Source: a virus
Strand: one strand, 5' to 3'
Virus record (IMG/VR): IMGVR_UViG_3300006484_003136
Location: 1-64,000 of that record
Length of the DNA: 64,000 nt
Positions 36,772 through 45,048 of this stretch are shown piece after piece (the first letter of the stretch is position 1; each line of letters begins with the position of its first letter). A program made the translations under genes and the position numbers. The notes beneath the pieces are model-generated. The model was not told where the DNA came from. It saw only the letters and a list, made by a program, of their open reading frames with translations, and searched no databases.

Positions 36772-38115
36772 CTATTTAAACTTCTTTTTTAATTCACTTA
36801 AATCTAGTAGATACATATCTTTTGGATCAGTAGATTCTAATATTTTAATTTCTTCTTTTTTTGCAGTGAAGTCCTGTTTCATTTTTTCAAACAACTCTTT
36901 TGTTAAAGAGTAAAGTGGCATTCTCAATAAATAATCATAAGAATCATCTATTTGTTCTAAACCGAGTGTTTCTATATTTGTTATAATTTCCGTTTTAGAA
37001 ACATTATTTATTTTTAATTTCTCATCTAAAATAGCTTTAATAAATCTACCTCTATTACTTAATATCTTTAATTCTCTATTAAGTTTATCCAAACTATGTT
37101 GTTTTCTTATATCATAATAATTTAATCTAAATTTAGTGAAGTATTCTATTATCTCTTCTGATGTTTCAAATATTTTTAATTTACCAAATTCGTCAAGTGT
37201 TGTAAATATTTCGGTCGATGACTCCTCTAACTTTAATAACTTAATCATTGCAGTATCATCAATACCTTCTAAAATAGCTCTCTGAAATTTAATTGTATAA
37301 TCTATATTATCTTTACAATTATCATCATATGATACAATATCTTTGTTATCAACTAGTTTATCTAGTATCTCTTCATACTTTTCATAAGTCATAGAAGGTG
37401 GTAATTCTGTTATTCTTACAGTTGAAGTATTTACTCTTTGAAATAATCCTCTAATTATCCATCTTTTAGGATTTTCTTTATCTTGTATGAATTCACCAGT
37501 AAACTCGTTTAAAGAAGGTTTAATACTCATTATTTTTTTACCCTCAATAACTCTCACACATGTATCAATAATGCTTTTAATGTCTCTATTTAACACATTA
37601 GAAGCAAATCCTACTGCAATACCACTTGAACCATTTAATAATACTGTTGGAATAATTGGTAAAAAGTATTTAGGTTCAATTGTTTCACCTTCTTCTTGTT
37701 TATATTCAAGTAGATCAAAATCTTTGTAAATCAATCTAAAATTATCACTTAACTTTGTTCCAATATATCTTGCGGCACCTGGTTGCGGAGAACGTAATGA
37801 ACCAAATTGTCCATCTTCCTCTAATAAAGCAGCATTATTTTTAAATTTTTGTGCCATTGTAACAATAGCATTTTCTAATGAAGTATTACCGTGATGATAA
37901 AATGCATCGGATGCTACTTTACCAGCTAGTTGAAATACTTTTAGGTTCTTCTCATTACCTGTTCGCCATATTTGGTTGGATATGTGAATAATTTTTCTTT
38001 GAGTTGGCTTAAAACCATCAACAACTGATGGTATTGCTCTACCTTCGATTGAATACATTGCGAATTCTTTATACTCACATGAAAGAAAATCTGAAATCGT
38101 TTTTTCTGTTATCAT
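36772..38115 (-). CDS. 52: DNA topoisomerase II DNA-cleaving subunit (T4 gp52-like)
   Basis: A 447-residue type IIA topoisomerase subunit, close to T4 gp52 in size (441 residues). The start at 38115 (MITEKTISDFL) was chosen over a longer frame that reads through a promoter-like region. It has VVDGFKPTQRKI, the winged-helix part (YHHGNTSLENAI), GSLRSPQPGAARYIG with the catalytic Tyr at about 117, and the DNA-gate helices. It lacks the beta-pinwheel C-terminal domain of host gyrase. The ATPase subunit (gp39/gp60) is not in the window. Role: relaxing supercoils for replication. Confidence 0.9.
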   Translation of the reverse strand: MITEKTISDFLSCEYKEFAMYSIEGRAIPSVVDGFKPTQRKIIHISNQIWRTGNEKNLKVFQLAGKVASDAFYHHGNTSLENAIVTMAQKFKNNAALLEEDGQFGSLRSPQPGAARYIGTKLSDNFRLIYKDFDLLEYKQEEGETIEPKYFLPIIPTVLLNGSSGIAVGFASNVLNRDIKSIIDTCVRVIEGKKIMSIKPSLNEFTGEFIQDKENPKRWIIRGLFQRVNTSTVRITELPPSMTYEKYEEILDKLVDNKDIVSYDDNCKDNIDYTIKFQRAILEGIDDTAMIKLLKLEESSTEIFTTLDEFGKLKIFETSEEIIEYFTKFRLNYYDIRKQHSLDKLNRELKILSNRGRFIKAILDEKLKINNVSKTEIITNIETLGLEQIDDSYDYLLRMPLYSLTKELFEKMKQDFTAKKEEIKILESTDPKDMYLLDLSELKKKFK

Positions 38116-38181
38116 AATTTTATATATAGTAAAAAAATAATCTTTGTTTTTATATACATTGAAAACAAGCAGTAATTTAAT

Positions 38182-38850
38182 ATGACTAAAGTAAAAAAAT
38201 ATAACGATTTTCTGATTCTTGAGAAACATGATAGAAATATAAGAGAATATCTTATCAGTATAGGTGTGACAGATAAAGAAGAACTAGACAGACAAGTTAC
38301 TTTATCTAAACATGGACATCTAGCAACTTATTTACACAGTAAAGGTGATAATTTTACATTTGGAATACTTAATGCTATTTTTAAAGATGCTATAAAAGCA
38401 AAAAAAAGAACAACACTTAAAAAGAATATATTTAATATCTTACCAATGGCAATTCCATTATCATTAGCACCATTTTTTCCAGTACTTGCAATTATAGGTA
38501 CTATATTTGGTTCTTCTCGTTTAGTACATAGGATATTTGATACAATATTTACTTATTTAGAACCACAATCTAAATATACAGACTTTTTAAAAAAGACAAT
38601 TGATACTTATATGATGCTACCAGAAGGTCAAATAAATTTAAAGGATAGATTCTCAAGAGCATTTGTAGTATCAGACAGATTGATTGAAGCACTCAAACCA
38701 GAAGTGATTGATGAATTTACAACATTTATTAGTGATAAGATGGGTAAAGAAGATAATGACAAGGTTGTACCAGAACATTATATCGAAAATGAGTTAAAGA
38801 TCTATCTTAATGATAATTTTGATATTACTCCCGAGATACCTCTAAAATAG
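38182..38850 (+). CDS. Membrane-containing protein with N-terminal targeting-type peptide
   Basis: A 222-residue protein starting MTKVKKYNDFLILEKHDR, one of the shared N-terminal peptides. Residues about 90-120 are hydrophobic (LPMAIPLSLAPFFPVLAIIG) and could be one or two membrane segments or a buried helix pair. The flanking regions are helical and charged. No family is recognised. If packaged, the hydrophobic part could insert into the host membrane during entry (inference). Confidence 0.6.
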   Translation: MTKVKKYNDFLILEKHDRNIREYLISIGVTDKEELDRQVTLSKHGHLATYLHSKGDNFTFGILNAIFKDAIKAKKRTTLKKNIFNILPMAIPLSLAPFFPVLAIIGTIFGSSRLVHRIFDTIFTYLEPQSKYTDFLKKTIDTYMMLPEGQINLKDRFSRAFVVSDRLIEALKPEVIDEFTTFISDKMGKEDNDKVVPEHYIENELKIYLNDNFDITPEIPLK

Positions 38851-38851
38851 A

Positions 38852-39361
38852 CTAGTCAATATAAACATTGAAGTCTTTTCCATTTGAGAAAACAAAATCC
38901 CCAGGTATCTTCTCACCATTATAGAATACTTCAGAAACCATTTTAAAACTTTCCAATCTTTTAATTTTCAAAGTAAGTAACTCTGGATCAAATTCTTCAA
39001 TTTCAAAATCTCCTTCAAAAAAAGTACCCTTTTCAGTAGATACACAGGTAATAGCACATTTCTCATCTGTAGAATAAATAGGTTCTGTTATTACTTGATC
39101 ATAAATCAATTCATCACAAGGTCTTTCATATATAGTTGAACCCTCTTCGTCAATAATTTGAATAGAAGATTCATCTAAATAAGCAGCAGAGCAATGAAAG
39201 TTATCATCAATCTCATACCAACTAAAATCATCATCAACATATTGACTAAAGTATTCTTCTAATGAATCATGAATTTCATATATCTTTTCAACCTTCTCAT
39301 TTGTTAAAGTTCCTTGAGTAACTTCAGCACCGTATCCGGAAATGTAAACTTTTAATTTCAT
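38852..39361 (-). CDS. Hypothetical acidic protein
   Basis: A 169-residue acidic, beta-rich protein with no recognised motif, ending 1 base after the convergent gene's stop. Several alternating strands (MKLKVYISGYGAEV, then GDFEIEEFDPELLTLKI) suggest a compact beta domain. Function unknown. Confidence 0.55.
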   Translation of the reverse strand: MKLKVYISGYGAEVTQGTLTNEKVEKIYEIHDSLEEYFSQYVDDDFSWYEIDDNFHCSAAYLDESSIQIIDEEGSTIYERPCDELIYDQVITEPIYSTDEKCAITCVSTEKGTFFEGDFEIEEFDPELLTLKIKRLESFKMVSEVFYNGEKIPGDFVFSNGKDFNVYID

Positions 39362-39412
39362 AATAATTATATGAAATTATTCTTAGGAGTTGAAATATAA
39401 AATATATACAAT

Positions 39413-39577
39413 ATGGAACTATTAAAAAAACTAGGAATTGAAAAAGTTAAAGTTGTTGATAATAACTTTGATGAGATTTATGATAAGTATGAACAAAAAG
39501 CCAAAGAACTAGGATTTTATGGTGAACTTAAATTTATTAAAGAACATAGTAAAGTGATTATTTATGTGGTAAATTGA
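39413..39577 (+). CDS. Small hypothetical protein
   Basis: A 54-residue lysine-rich helical protein (MELLKKLGIEKVKVVDN), with an AATATATAC sequence close before the ATG. Its last 16 bases overlap, tail to tail, the small membrane-protein gene on the other strand. Function unknown; short but with a plausible start and ordinary composition. Confidence 0.45.
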   Translation: MELLKKLGIEKVKVVDNNFDEIYDKYEQKAKELGFYGELKFIKEHSKVIIYVVN

Positions 39578-39723
39578 TCTTTATCTATAAGAAGATATAT
39601 TCCTAATAGGAATATAATAAAGGAACTAAATATAGGAAGTCTAATTTCTATAAAATAGTTGTTATCAACCAATATTCCAATCACTAAGGAAATCACAATT
39701 AAAGTCATACCTATTATCTTCAT
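39562..39723 (-). CDS. Small two-segment membrane protein
   Basis: A 53-residue protein with two hydrophobic stretches (about 4-20 and 31-47) and a short polar link, so a candidate small inner-membrane protein. Small two-segment proteins of this size can be holins or superinfection-exclusion factors, but nothing here identifies which. It overlaps the end of the plus-strand 54-residue gene. Confidence 0.4.
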   Translation of the reverse strand: MKIIGMTLIVISLVIGILVDNNYFIEIRLPIFSSFIIFLLGIYLLIDKDQFTT

Positions 39724-39741
39724 ATTATTATATATTAAAAC

Positions 39742-39753
39742 TTAATATATAAT
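39742..39753 (+). promoter_or_regulatory. TTAATATATAAT box (candidate phage promoter)
   Basis: Copy of the recurring box, 21 bases before the ATG of the secreted nuclease gene. Confidence 0.45.
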
Positions 39754-39774
39754 AAGTTAAAAAAATAAAAAACA

Positions 39775-40359
39775 ATGAAGAAATTATTATCGATTTTCTT
39801 ATTTATGACAACACTCATGAGCCATTCTCAAGTTGTTAGAGATAGTGTGTTAGTTAAAACAGATATTTTTGAAGTCAGTTATTCAGAAAAATTTGAACAA
39901 CCATTGAGAGTTAAGTACCGTGTACTTTGTCAAGATGGTAAAGCATCAAGACAGGGTATGGAATTCTATACTGAAAAGCTTTATAAGACATCTGATGCAA
40001 AAGATTATGAAACAAACATATATGACAAAGGACATTGTGCACCCGCCGCAGACTTTAACTGTGATAAAGTAATGTTGTTTAAAACATTTACTTATCTAAA
40101 CTGTACATTACAAAATCAATACTTAAATAGAGGTACTTGGAGATTTTTAGAAGTATATGAAAGAAAAGTAGCCAAAAGTTATAAAGTTGATGTTGAGATA
40201 AAACTTATCTTTTCTGATAAATCAATTAAGTTACCAACTGGTGCAACAGTACCAGATGCTTTCTTAAAGATTATAAAATATAATGGTATAACAGAAAAGT
40301 ATTACTTTCTAAATGAAAAACCAAAATTTAGTAATTTCAAACTTTACTTAATAAAATAA
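39775..40359 (+). CDS. Secreted DNA/RNA non-specific endonuclease-like protein
   Basis: A 194-residue protein with a signal peptide ending SHSQ (about 1-19). The body matches the NUC1 type of beta-beta-alpha-metal nuclease: YDKGHCAPAADF (D84-H87, catalytic His87), then LNCTLQNQYLNRGTW with N109, Q113 and N118 placed as the metal and substrate residues, and E126. The family usually has DRGH; here Arg is Lys. It would act in the periplasm or outside. It is short of a full-length family member but holds the core. Possible roles: degrading free or incoming DNA, or supplying nucleotides. Confidence 0.75.
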   Translation: MKKLLSIFLFMTTLMSHSQVVRDSVLVKTDIFEVSYSEKFEQPLRVKYRVLCQDGKASRQGMEFYTEKLYKTSDAKDYETNIYDKGHCAPAADFNCDKVMLFKTFTYLNCTLQNQYLNRGTWRFLEVYERKVAKSYKVDVEIKLIFSDKSIKLPTGATVPDAFLKIIKYNGITEKYYFLNEKPKFSNFKLYLIK

Positions 40360-40387
40360 AAAAGAGACTCATTTGAGTCTCTTTTTT
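40358..40387. terminator. Bidirectional intrinsic terminator
   Basis: 14-bp inverted repeat AAAAAAGAGACTCA / TGAGTCTCTTTTTT with a 2-base loop, between converging nuclease and nusA genes. Confidence 0.85.
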
Positions 40388-41619
40388 TAATTAAATTCGA
40401 TTTCTAAAATTTTAATAACTTCTCTTATTGTTTCTTCTTCTAAATCTGTTTGTTTTACAATGTAGTTAAAGTCTGCTTTTAAAACACTTTTGGCAGTATC
40501 AAATCCAACTTTCTTAAACTCATCGATAATCCAACCATCAATTTCATCAGAGAAATCTTCTAATAAAACATCTTCATTATGTTCAACATCAGAGAATACA
40601 TTTATTTTATATCCACTTATTCTACTTGCTAGTTTAATATTCATACCACCTTTACCAATTGCCAATGAAATGTTTTCAGAAGGTATAACCACATTAGCGG
40701 TTTTCTTTTCCTCATCTAACTCTACAGTTGCCTTACTTTGACCAAGTGCTCTTGTAACAAATAATGATTTATTTGTAGTGTAACTAATAACATCAATGTT
40801 TTCGTTGTTAAGTTCTCTTACAATACTATGTATTCTACTACCTTTAACACCAACACAAGTTCCAACAGGATCAATTCTATCATCATAAGACTCAACCGCA
40901 ACTTTTGCTTTAGAACCAGGCTCTCTAACAACTGCTTTAACGGTAATTAAACCATCAAATACCTCAGGTATTTCAAGTTCAAATAATTTTTCTAAGAATC
41001 TATTAGAAGTTCTTGATAGTGTCATAAAAAGTTTACCATTATCAATAGAAACAGTTTGTAAAATAGCTCTAATTGAATCTCCTTTTCTATAAAAATCACC
41101 AGGTACTTGTTCTGTTTTAGGTAAAACAAATTCATTACCTTCATCATCAATAACAATTGTTTCTTTTCTTAAAATTTGATATACTTCACAAGTAAAAATT
41201 TCACCTTCTCTATCTTTATATTTTTTATATAAAGATTCTTTACCTAAATCAATAATTTTAGATTTAAGTATTTGACGAATTGATGAAATTGAACGTCTTC
41301 CAAAGTCCGCAATCTTAACTTCATCAGTTAAGTCTTCTCCAACTTCAAAATCAGATTCTACTTTATGCGCATCAGTCAATTTAATATGTAAGTTTTCATC
41401 AAACTCTTCATAATTATCTTCTACAATTGTTCGATTTCTCCATATCTCTAAATCTCCTTTATTTGGATTTACAATAATATCAAAGTTATCAGCAGAACCA
41501 TATTTCTTTATGATTATAGTTTGAAAAACTTCTTGCATTATTTTAATCATTGATGATTTATCAATGTTTTTAACATCTTTTAACTCAGTAAAAGACTCTA
41601 CTAGATTTATATTATCCAT
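40387..41619 (-). CDS. nusA: NusA transcription elongation/termination factor
   Basis: A 410-residue, full-length NusA. Domains in order: RNA-polymerase-binding N-terminal domain (1-125, with DNFDIIVNP and WRNR), S1 domain (about 136-200), KH1 with GVKGSRIHSIVREL (257-270), KH2 with IGKGGMNIKLASR (321-333), and a C-terminal tail with the SDEIDGWIIDEF and TDLEEETIRE blocks also present in Bacteroidota NusA. The close resemblance points to capture from a Flavobacteriia host (established family, inferred origin). NusA pauses polymerase and helps termination and antitermination; a phage copy could adjust host polymerase to phage operons. Confidence 0.95.
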   Translation of the reverse strand: MDNINLVESFTELKDVKNIDKSSMIKIMQEVFQTIIIKKYGSADNFDIIVNPNKGDLEIWRNRTIVEDNYEEFDENLHIKLTDAHKVESDFEVGEDLTDEVKIADFGRRSISSIRQILKSKIIDLGKESLYKKYKDREGEIFTCEVYQILRKETIVIDDEGNEFVLPKTEQVPGDFYRKGDSIRAILQTVSIDNGKLFMTLSRTSNRFLEKLFELEIPEVFDGLITVKAVVREPGSKAKVAVESYDDRIDPVGTCVGVKGSRIHSIVRELNNENIDVISYTTNKSLFVTRALGQSKATVELDEEKKTANVVIPSENISLAIGKGGMNIKLASRISGYKINVFSDVEHNEDVLLEDFSDEIDGWIIDEFKKVGFDTAKSVLKADFNYIVKQTDLEEETIREVIKILEIEFN

Positions 41620-41675
41620 AATATTTTTTTATTTTTATTTGTATTCAAATTATACAATTATGTTTATAAAATAAA

Positions 41676-41697
41676 AAAAGATGTAATTAAACATCTT
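41676..41697 (-). terminator. Intrinsic terminator after the lipoprotein gene
   Basis: Short inverted repeat (AAGATGT / ACATCTT) followed by a T run in the minus-strand direction, partly inside the end of the lipoprotein gene. Confidence 0.6.
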
Positions 41698-42565
41698 CTT
41701 TTTTATCTTCTTTTTTCCTCTTCCACAATAGCCAAAACCATTGAAAAATCGGGATAAAAACCACTCCCATAAACCACTCCCAGTTTTTGAATATGAAGTC
41801 TTTTATACTGGAACCAATATTAGACTTGACTTTTATCTTTCTTTCAAAGACGGTAATATCCTTATAATAGTCTTTACCTTCTTCTTGTATTCTAATTTTT
41901 ACATTAAGTTTTAAATTATTTTCACCACCTTGTAAAGGAATTACACTCCAACTCCATTCAGTATATCCTTCATCATCTATATTTTGAATTTCTGTTGATA
42001 ATGTAGTTATCTCAAAATCTCTTTTACTTGATAATAAACTCGCAGACATTATTGGAGAAACTGTAATTGATTCAACTTTAACATCCTCTAAATTATCAGA
42101 TATAGGAATCTCTCTATCACCAACTAATAAAACAGTTCTATCATTCAGTTTACTTATTCTAACTTTTACTAAATAATCATCACCAACTTGCATTTCATTT
42201 GGTACAGAATAAGCTATTAAACCTCTAGGTCTAACCTCTTTAGGTTTAATTACCAGTGGATCATTTTTTTTTGTACCAGTTTTAGTATTTCTATCTTTAG
42301 CAACTATTACAGGAACTGGCTCTTTTGGTGATCCAACAATTTCAATATCATCTTTTGTTCCGGAATACTTTTCATTTTCCTCAATATCAGGACAACCCAT
42401 ATTTTCTACTCTACCTTTTATATCAGGACATTTATCATACATATCATCAACACCATCCTCATCACTATCACAAAAAGTTTCTAAAGGTGTAGGTAACACA
42501 ATTGTATTCTTTGTAGTTTTACAAGAAAATAATATAAATAGAAAAAGAAAGAATATATATCTCAT
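41687..42565 (-). CDS. Lipoprotein with C-terminal membrane segment; candidate u-spanin
   Basis: A 292-residue protein. The signal peptide ends in a lipobox (LFSC, Cys15), so the N-terminus should be lipid-anchored in the outer membrane. Residues 32-60 hold a thrombospondin type 3-like calcium-binding repeat (CDSDEDGVDD, CPDIKG). A beta-rich domain (about 110-245) follows, then a C-terminal membrane segment (about 262-281) and a basic tail. A lipid anchor at one end and an inner-membrane segment at the other is the layout of unimolecular spanins, which fuse the two membranes at lysis. It is larger than T1 gp11. A host-derived surface protein is the alternative. Confidence 0.6.
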   Translation of the reverse strand: MRYIFFLFLFILFSCKTTKNTIVLPTPLETFCDSDEDGVDDMYDKCPDIKGRVENMGCPDIEENEKYSGTKDDIEIVGSPKEPVPVIVAKDRNTKTGTKKNDPLVIKPKEVRPRGLIAYSVPNEMQVGDDYLVKVRISKLNDRTVLLVGDREIPISDNLEDVKVESITVSPIMSASLLSSKRDFEITTLSTEIQNIDDEGYTEWSWSVIPLQGGENNLKLNVKIRIQEEGKDYYKDITVFERKIKVKSNIGSSIKDFIFKNWEWFMGVVFIPIFQWFWLLWKRKKEDKKEDV

Positions 42566-42591
42566 AACATATATATTCTTTCTTCATTTTC

Positions 42592-43017
42592 TTATTTTAA
42601 TACTTCATCAATTTTATAATCTCTAAAACTTTGAACATCAATGTCTGTCGGTTTTACTTCATAAAAACTTATACTAACCATCTTTATATATTTCTCAATC
42701 TCTTCATCATTTGCCATTGGATGTAAAGTATTTTCAACATCATTCCAAGAATCTTTTTTCGCTATCTTACCATACTTTTCAACCAAGGATTGATTGAACT
42801 TTTCATATTCTTCAATATCAACATTTAATATGTCTTCTAATTCATATGAATAATAACTAAGTGAAGTTGTTTTAAACTCCTGTTTATTTAATTCATTTAC
42901 TTTATTATCCGCATCCTCTTTTGAGAAACAAATCAATTCAGGATTTCCACCCTCTGACTCAGTATAGATGCTATCATCATACTCATAACCTTTTTTTACA
43001 ATTACGTGTGCTTTCAT
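42592..43017 (-). CDS. Hypothetical acidic protein
   Basis: A 141-residue acidic protein, not recognised. It is first strand-forming (MKAHVIVKKGYEYDD) then helical, with no membrane segment. It belongs to a leftward run with the next two genes, spaced by 2 bases. Confidence 0.55.
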   Translation of the reverse strand: MKAHVIVKKGYEYDDSIYTESEGGNPELICFSKEDADNKVNELNKQEFKTTSLSYYSYELEDILNVDIEEYEKFNQSLVEKYGKIAKKDSWNDVENTLHPMANDEEIEKYIKMVSISFYEVKPTDIDVQSFRDYKIDEVLK

Positions 43018-43019
43018 TT

Positions 43020-43538
43020 TTATTTTAATAAATCGTTAATTTTTTTATCTCTAATGTATTGTGTTCTTAAATCTGCCAAAGATGTGCTCCAATTATTTTT
43101 AACATCTGTTATATGTGAACTATTTAAAAATTCTTCTTCAAATCTATCTATATTTAATGGGAAATTTATATCTCTTTCTTGTCTATAAAGTTTATAAATA
43201 TAATCAAATCTATAATCTGGATAATCATATGATAAATCATCAGTAACTACAATAACTGGTAAATCTGTTACTTCTCTTATAGAATCAAGTAAAAAATTAA
43301 ATTTTCTATTTGACTCGACAATAATAATATTTACTCTAAATAAATTCTCAGATAAAATATCTGGTATTGAATCATAAGTAGTATAAGTACAAGAAGCACA
43401 TTTAAGTTGTAACGTGTCATTCTTATGAGTTAAAAACAAACAATTTTGACCCATAAGATCATAATCGTCTATTAGTTTACTAACAACATATTTAGCTTTG
43501 TCATTTAGGAAAAGATTTGTTTTACCAATGTCTAACAT
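43020..43538 (-). CDS. Hypothetical alpha/beta protein (response-regulator-like fold possible)
   Basis: A 172-residue protein. The strands FRVNIIIVESNRKF and DLPVIVVTDDLS separated by a helix recall a receiver-type fold, but the phosphorylated-Asp and Lys set of true response regulators is not clear. Function unknown. It is between the site-2 protease gene and the 141-residue gene with 2-base gaps, so they are co-expressed. Confidence 0.5.
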   Translation of the reverse strand: MLDIGKTNLFLNDKAKYVVSKLIDDYDLMGQNCLFLTHKNDTLQLKCASCTYTTYDSIPDILSENLFRVNIIIVESNRKFNFLLDSIREVTDLPVIVVTDDLSYDYPDYRFDYIYKLYRQERDINFPLNIDRFEEEFLNSSHITDVKNNWSTSLADLRTQYIRDKKINDLLK

Positions 43539-43540
43539 TT

Positions 43541-44158
43541 TTAATATTTTTGTTCTATTTCCTTATATGAAAGAAAGATAAAAAAGACTGCAAATATAGC
43601 CATAATAACATTAGTAGTCATAATCGATGCAATAAATAGTAATGAACTAAAAATGATCGAGATATATCCATTTATTTTTCTTCCGAGCGAAGGTTTAGTC
43701 ATCCATTGACAAATTGCTTTACAAATTCGACCACCATCCATTGGATAAATAGGTAAAATATTAAATATGAATAAAAACATATTCACTTGTACAAATATAT
43801 CCAGTCCTAAATAAGAACCAATAATCCATAATACTAAATTTGAGAGTGGGCCGGCCAATACAATAAGAATAGTATCTTTATAAGAAGAGTAGGTTGTATC
43901 AATTGCGGCCGCACCATTAAACACATCTAAATAAACATGATCTACTGGATGATTCAATTTTTTAGCAACTGCAGTATGTGCCAATTCATGTAATAAGACT
44001 GCGGCAAAGATTGATAAGAACCAATCTAACCCAGTTAGAAATCCTTGTTCTGTAAATCCACCAGATTGTAACATAAATAAAGGAAGTAAGATAAAGAACC
44101 AGTATTTCAAATAAACTGGAGTTCCCATAAAGTCAAATAACTTAAAAGCGTTTTTCAT
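43541..44158 (-). CDS. Site-2-protease-like M50 membrane metalloprotease
   Basis: A 205-residue membrane protease. The active site is LLHELAHTAVAKK (H57-E58-H61) and NILPIYPMDGGR with D141, the zinc ligands of the M50 family. There are several membrane segments (about 20-36, 47-62, 95-115, 122-138, 165-195). Length is short, as in the minimal SpoIVFB-like group, and no PDZ domain is present. M50 enzymes cut membrane proteins and release regulators. It starts a run with two small genes. A TATCTTTG box lies 22 bases upstream. It could target a host membrane anti-sigma factor or a phage protein. Confidence 0.85.
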   Translation of the reverse strand: MKNAFKLFDFMGTPVYLKYWFFILLPLFMLQSGGFTEQGFLTGLDWFLSIFAAVLLHELAHTAVAKKLNHPVDHVYLDVFNGAAAIDTTYSSYKDTILIVLAGPLSNLVLWIIGSYLGLDIFVQVNMFLFIFNILPIYPMDGGRICKAICQWMTKPSLGRKINGYISIIFSSLLFIASIMTTNVIMAIFAVFFIFLSYKEIEQKY

Positions 44159-44180
44159 ATATATTTTTTAGTTTAAAAGA

Positions 44181-44188
44181 CAAAGATA
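44181..44188 (-). promoter_or_regulatory. Host-type -7 box TATCTTTG
   Basis: Matches TAnnTTTG, 22 bases before the site-2 protease ATG. No clear TTG at -33. Confidence 0.4.
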
Positions 44189-44276
44189 TGTATAAATAAG
44201 TGAAACTAAAAAATTATTATTGATAAACTTTTATCACTTTTTGACATATCAGTTTAATAACTTTAAATTATAAAAA

Positions 44277-45017
44277 ATGGATTTTGGAAAAGATTTTAAA
44301 AAGTATGCTTTAAGTGAAGGAATTTCTTCTTTAAACTTAGACTACTTTGAAAAAGGTTTAGTAGAGAATAGTATGACACCATATATTCTTGAAGAAAGAG
44401 AAATGAGAGTAACGCAGATGGACATTTTTAGTAGACTCATGCGTGATCGTATATTATGGGTTGCTGGTGTTGTAAACACACAAATGTCAACCGTTGTTCA
44501 AGCTCAATTGATGTATTTAGACTCTGTTGAGAAAAAAGATATTAAGATGCACATTGACTCACCAGGTGGTTCAGTTTTAGCTGGATTAGGTATGGTTGAT
44601 GTTATGAGATATATCAATTCGGATGTTGAAACTATCAATACAGGTATGGCAGCATCAATGGGTTCTATCTTATTATCATCAGGAACTAAAGGTAAAAGAG
44701 CATCATTAAACTTCTCTAAAGTAATGATACATCAAGTTTCTTCTGGTGCATCAGGACACGTTGAAGATAATCGTATTTCTCAAATGGAATCAGAAAAATA
44801 CAACTATATATTATTCAAGATGCTTGCAGAGAATAGTGGTAGAGATTTTGATTATGTACTTGAAAGTGCTAGAAGAGATAATTGGTTAAACTCACAAGAA
44901 GCTTTAGACTTTGGATTTATTGATGAAATCATTATCACTGATAAATCAACACCGATTACTACTTACCTAGATGGTTTTGAAGATTACTATACTAAAGAAG
45001 TTTTAAGAAAAGCATAA
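44277..45017 (+). CDS. clpP: ClpP-like serine protease
   Basis: A 246-residue ClpP-family protease. The catalytic triad is in place: nucleophile Ser127 in GMAASMGS, His152 in KVMIHQV and Asp201 in RRDNWLNSQEALDFGFID. The N-terminal 45 residues are longer than in host ClpP and include a region that could dock an ATPase. ClpP forms a tetradecameric barrel fed by ClpA/C/X. The phage has no Clp ATPase in this window, so it may use the host ATPase or act alone, as prohead proteases of some phages do. ClpS at 31812 supports a link to N-degron turnover. Confidence 0.92.
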   Translation: MDFGKDFKKYALSEGISSLNLDYFEKGLVENSMTPYILEEREMRVTQMDIFSRLMRDRILWVAGVVNTQMSTVVQAQLMYLDSVEKKDIKMHIDSPGGSVLAGLGMVDVMRYINSDVETINTGMAASMGSILLSSGTKGKRASLNFSKVMIHQVSSGASGHVEDNRISQMESEKYNYILFKMLAENSGRDFDYVLESARRDNWLNSQEALDFGFIDEIIITDKSTPITTYLDGFEDYYTKEVLRKA

Positions 45018-45022
45018 CAAAG

Positions 45023-45048
45023 AAACCCATCTTAATTAAGATGGGTTT
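45023..45048. terminator. Bidirectional intrinsic terminator
   Basis: 13-bp perfect palindrome AAACCCATCTTAA / TTAAGATGGGTTT, with T-rich flanks, between converging clpP and the 118-residue gene. Confidence 0.8.

Noticed and set aside
44277-45017. Calling the ClpP-like gene a prohead protease
   Set aside because: The triad and helices match ClpP closely and it is not beside head genes, so the ClpP name is kept; virion use remains possible.
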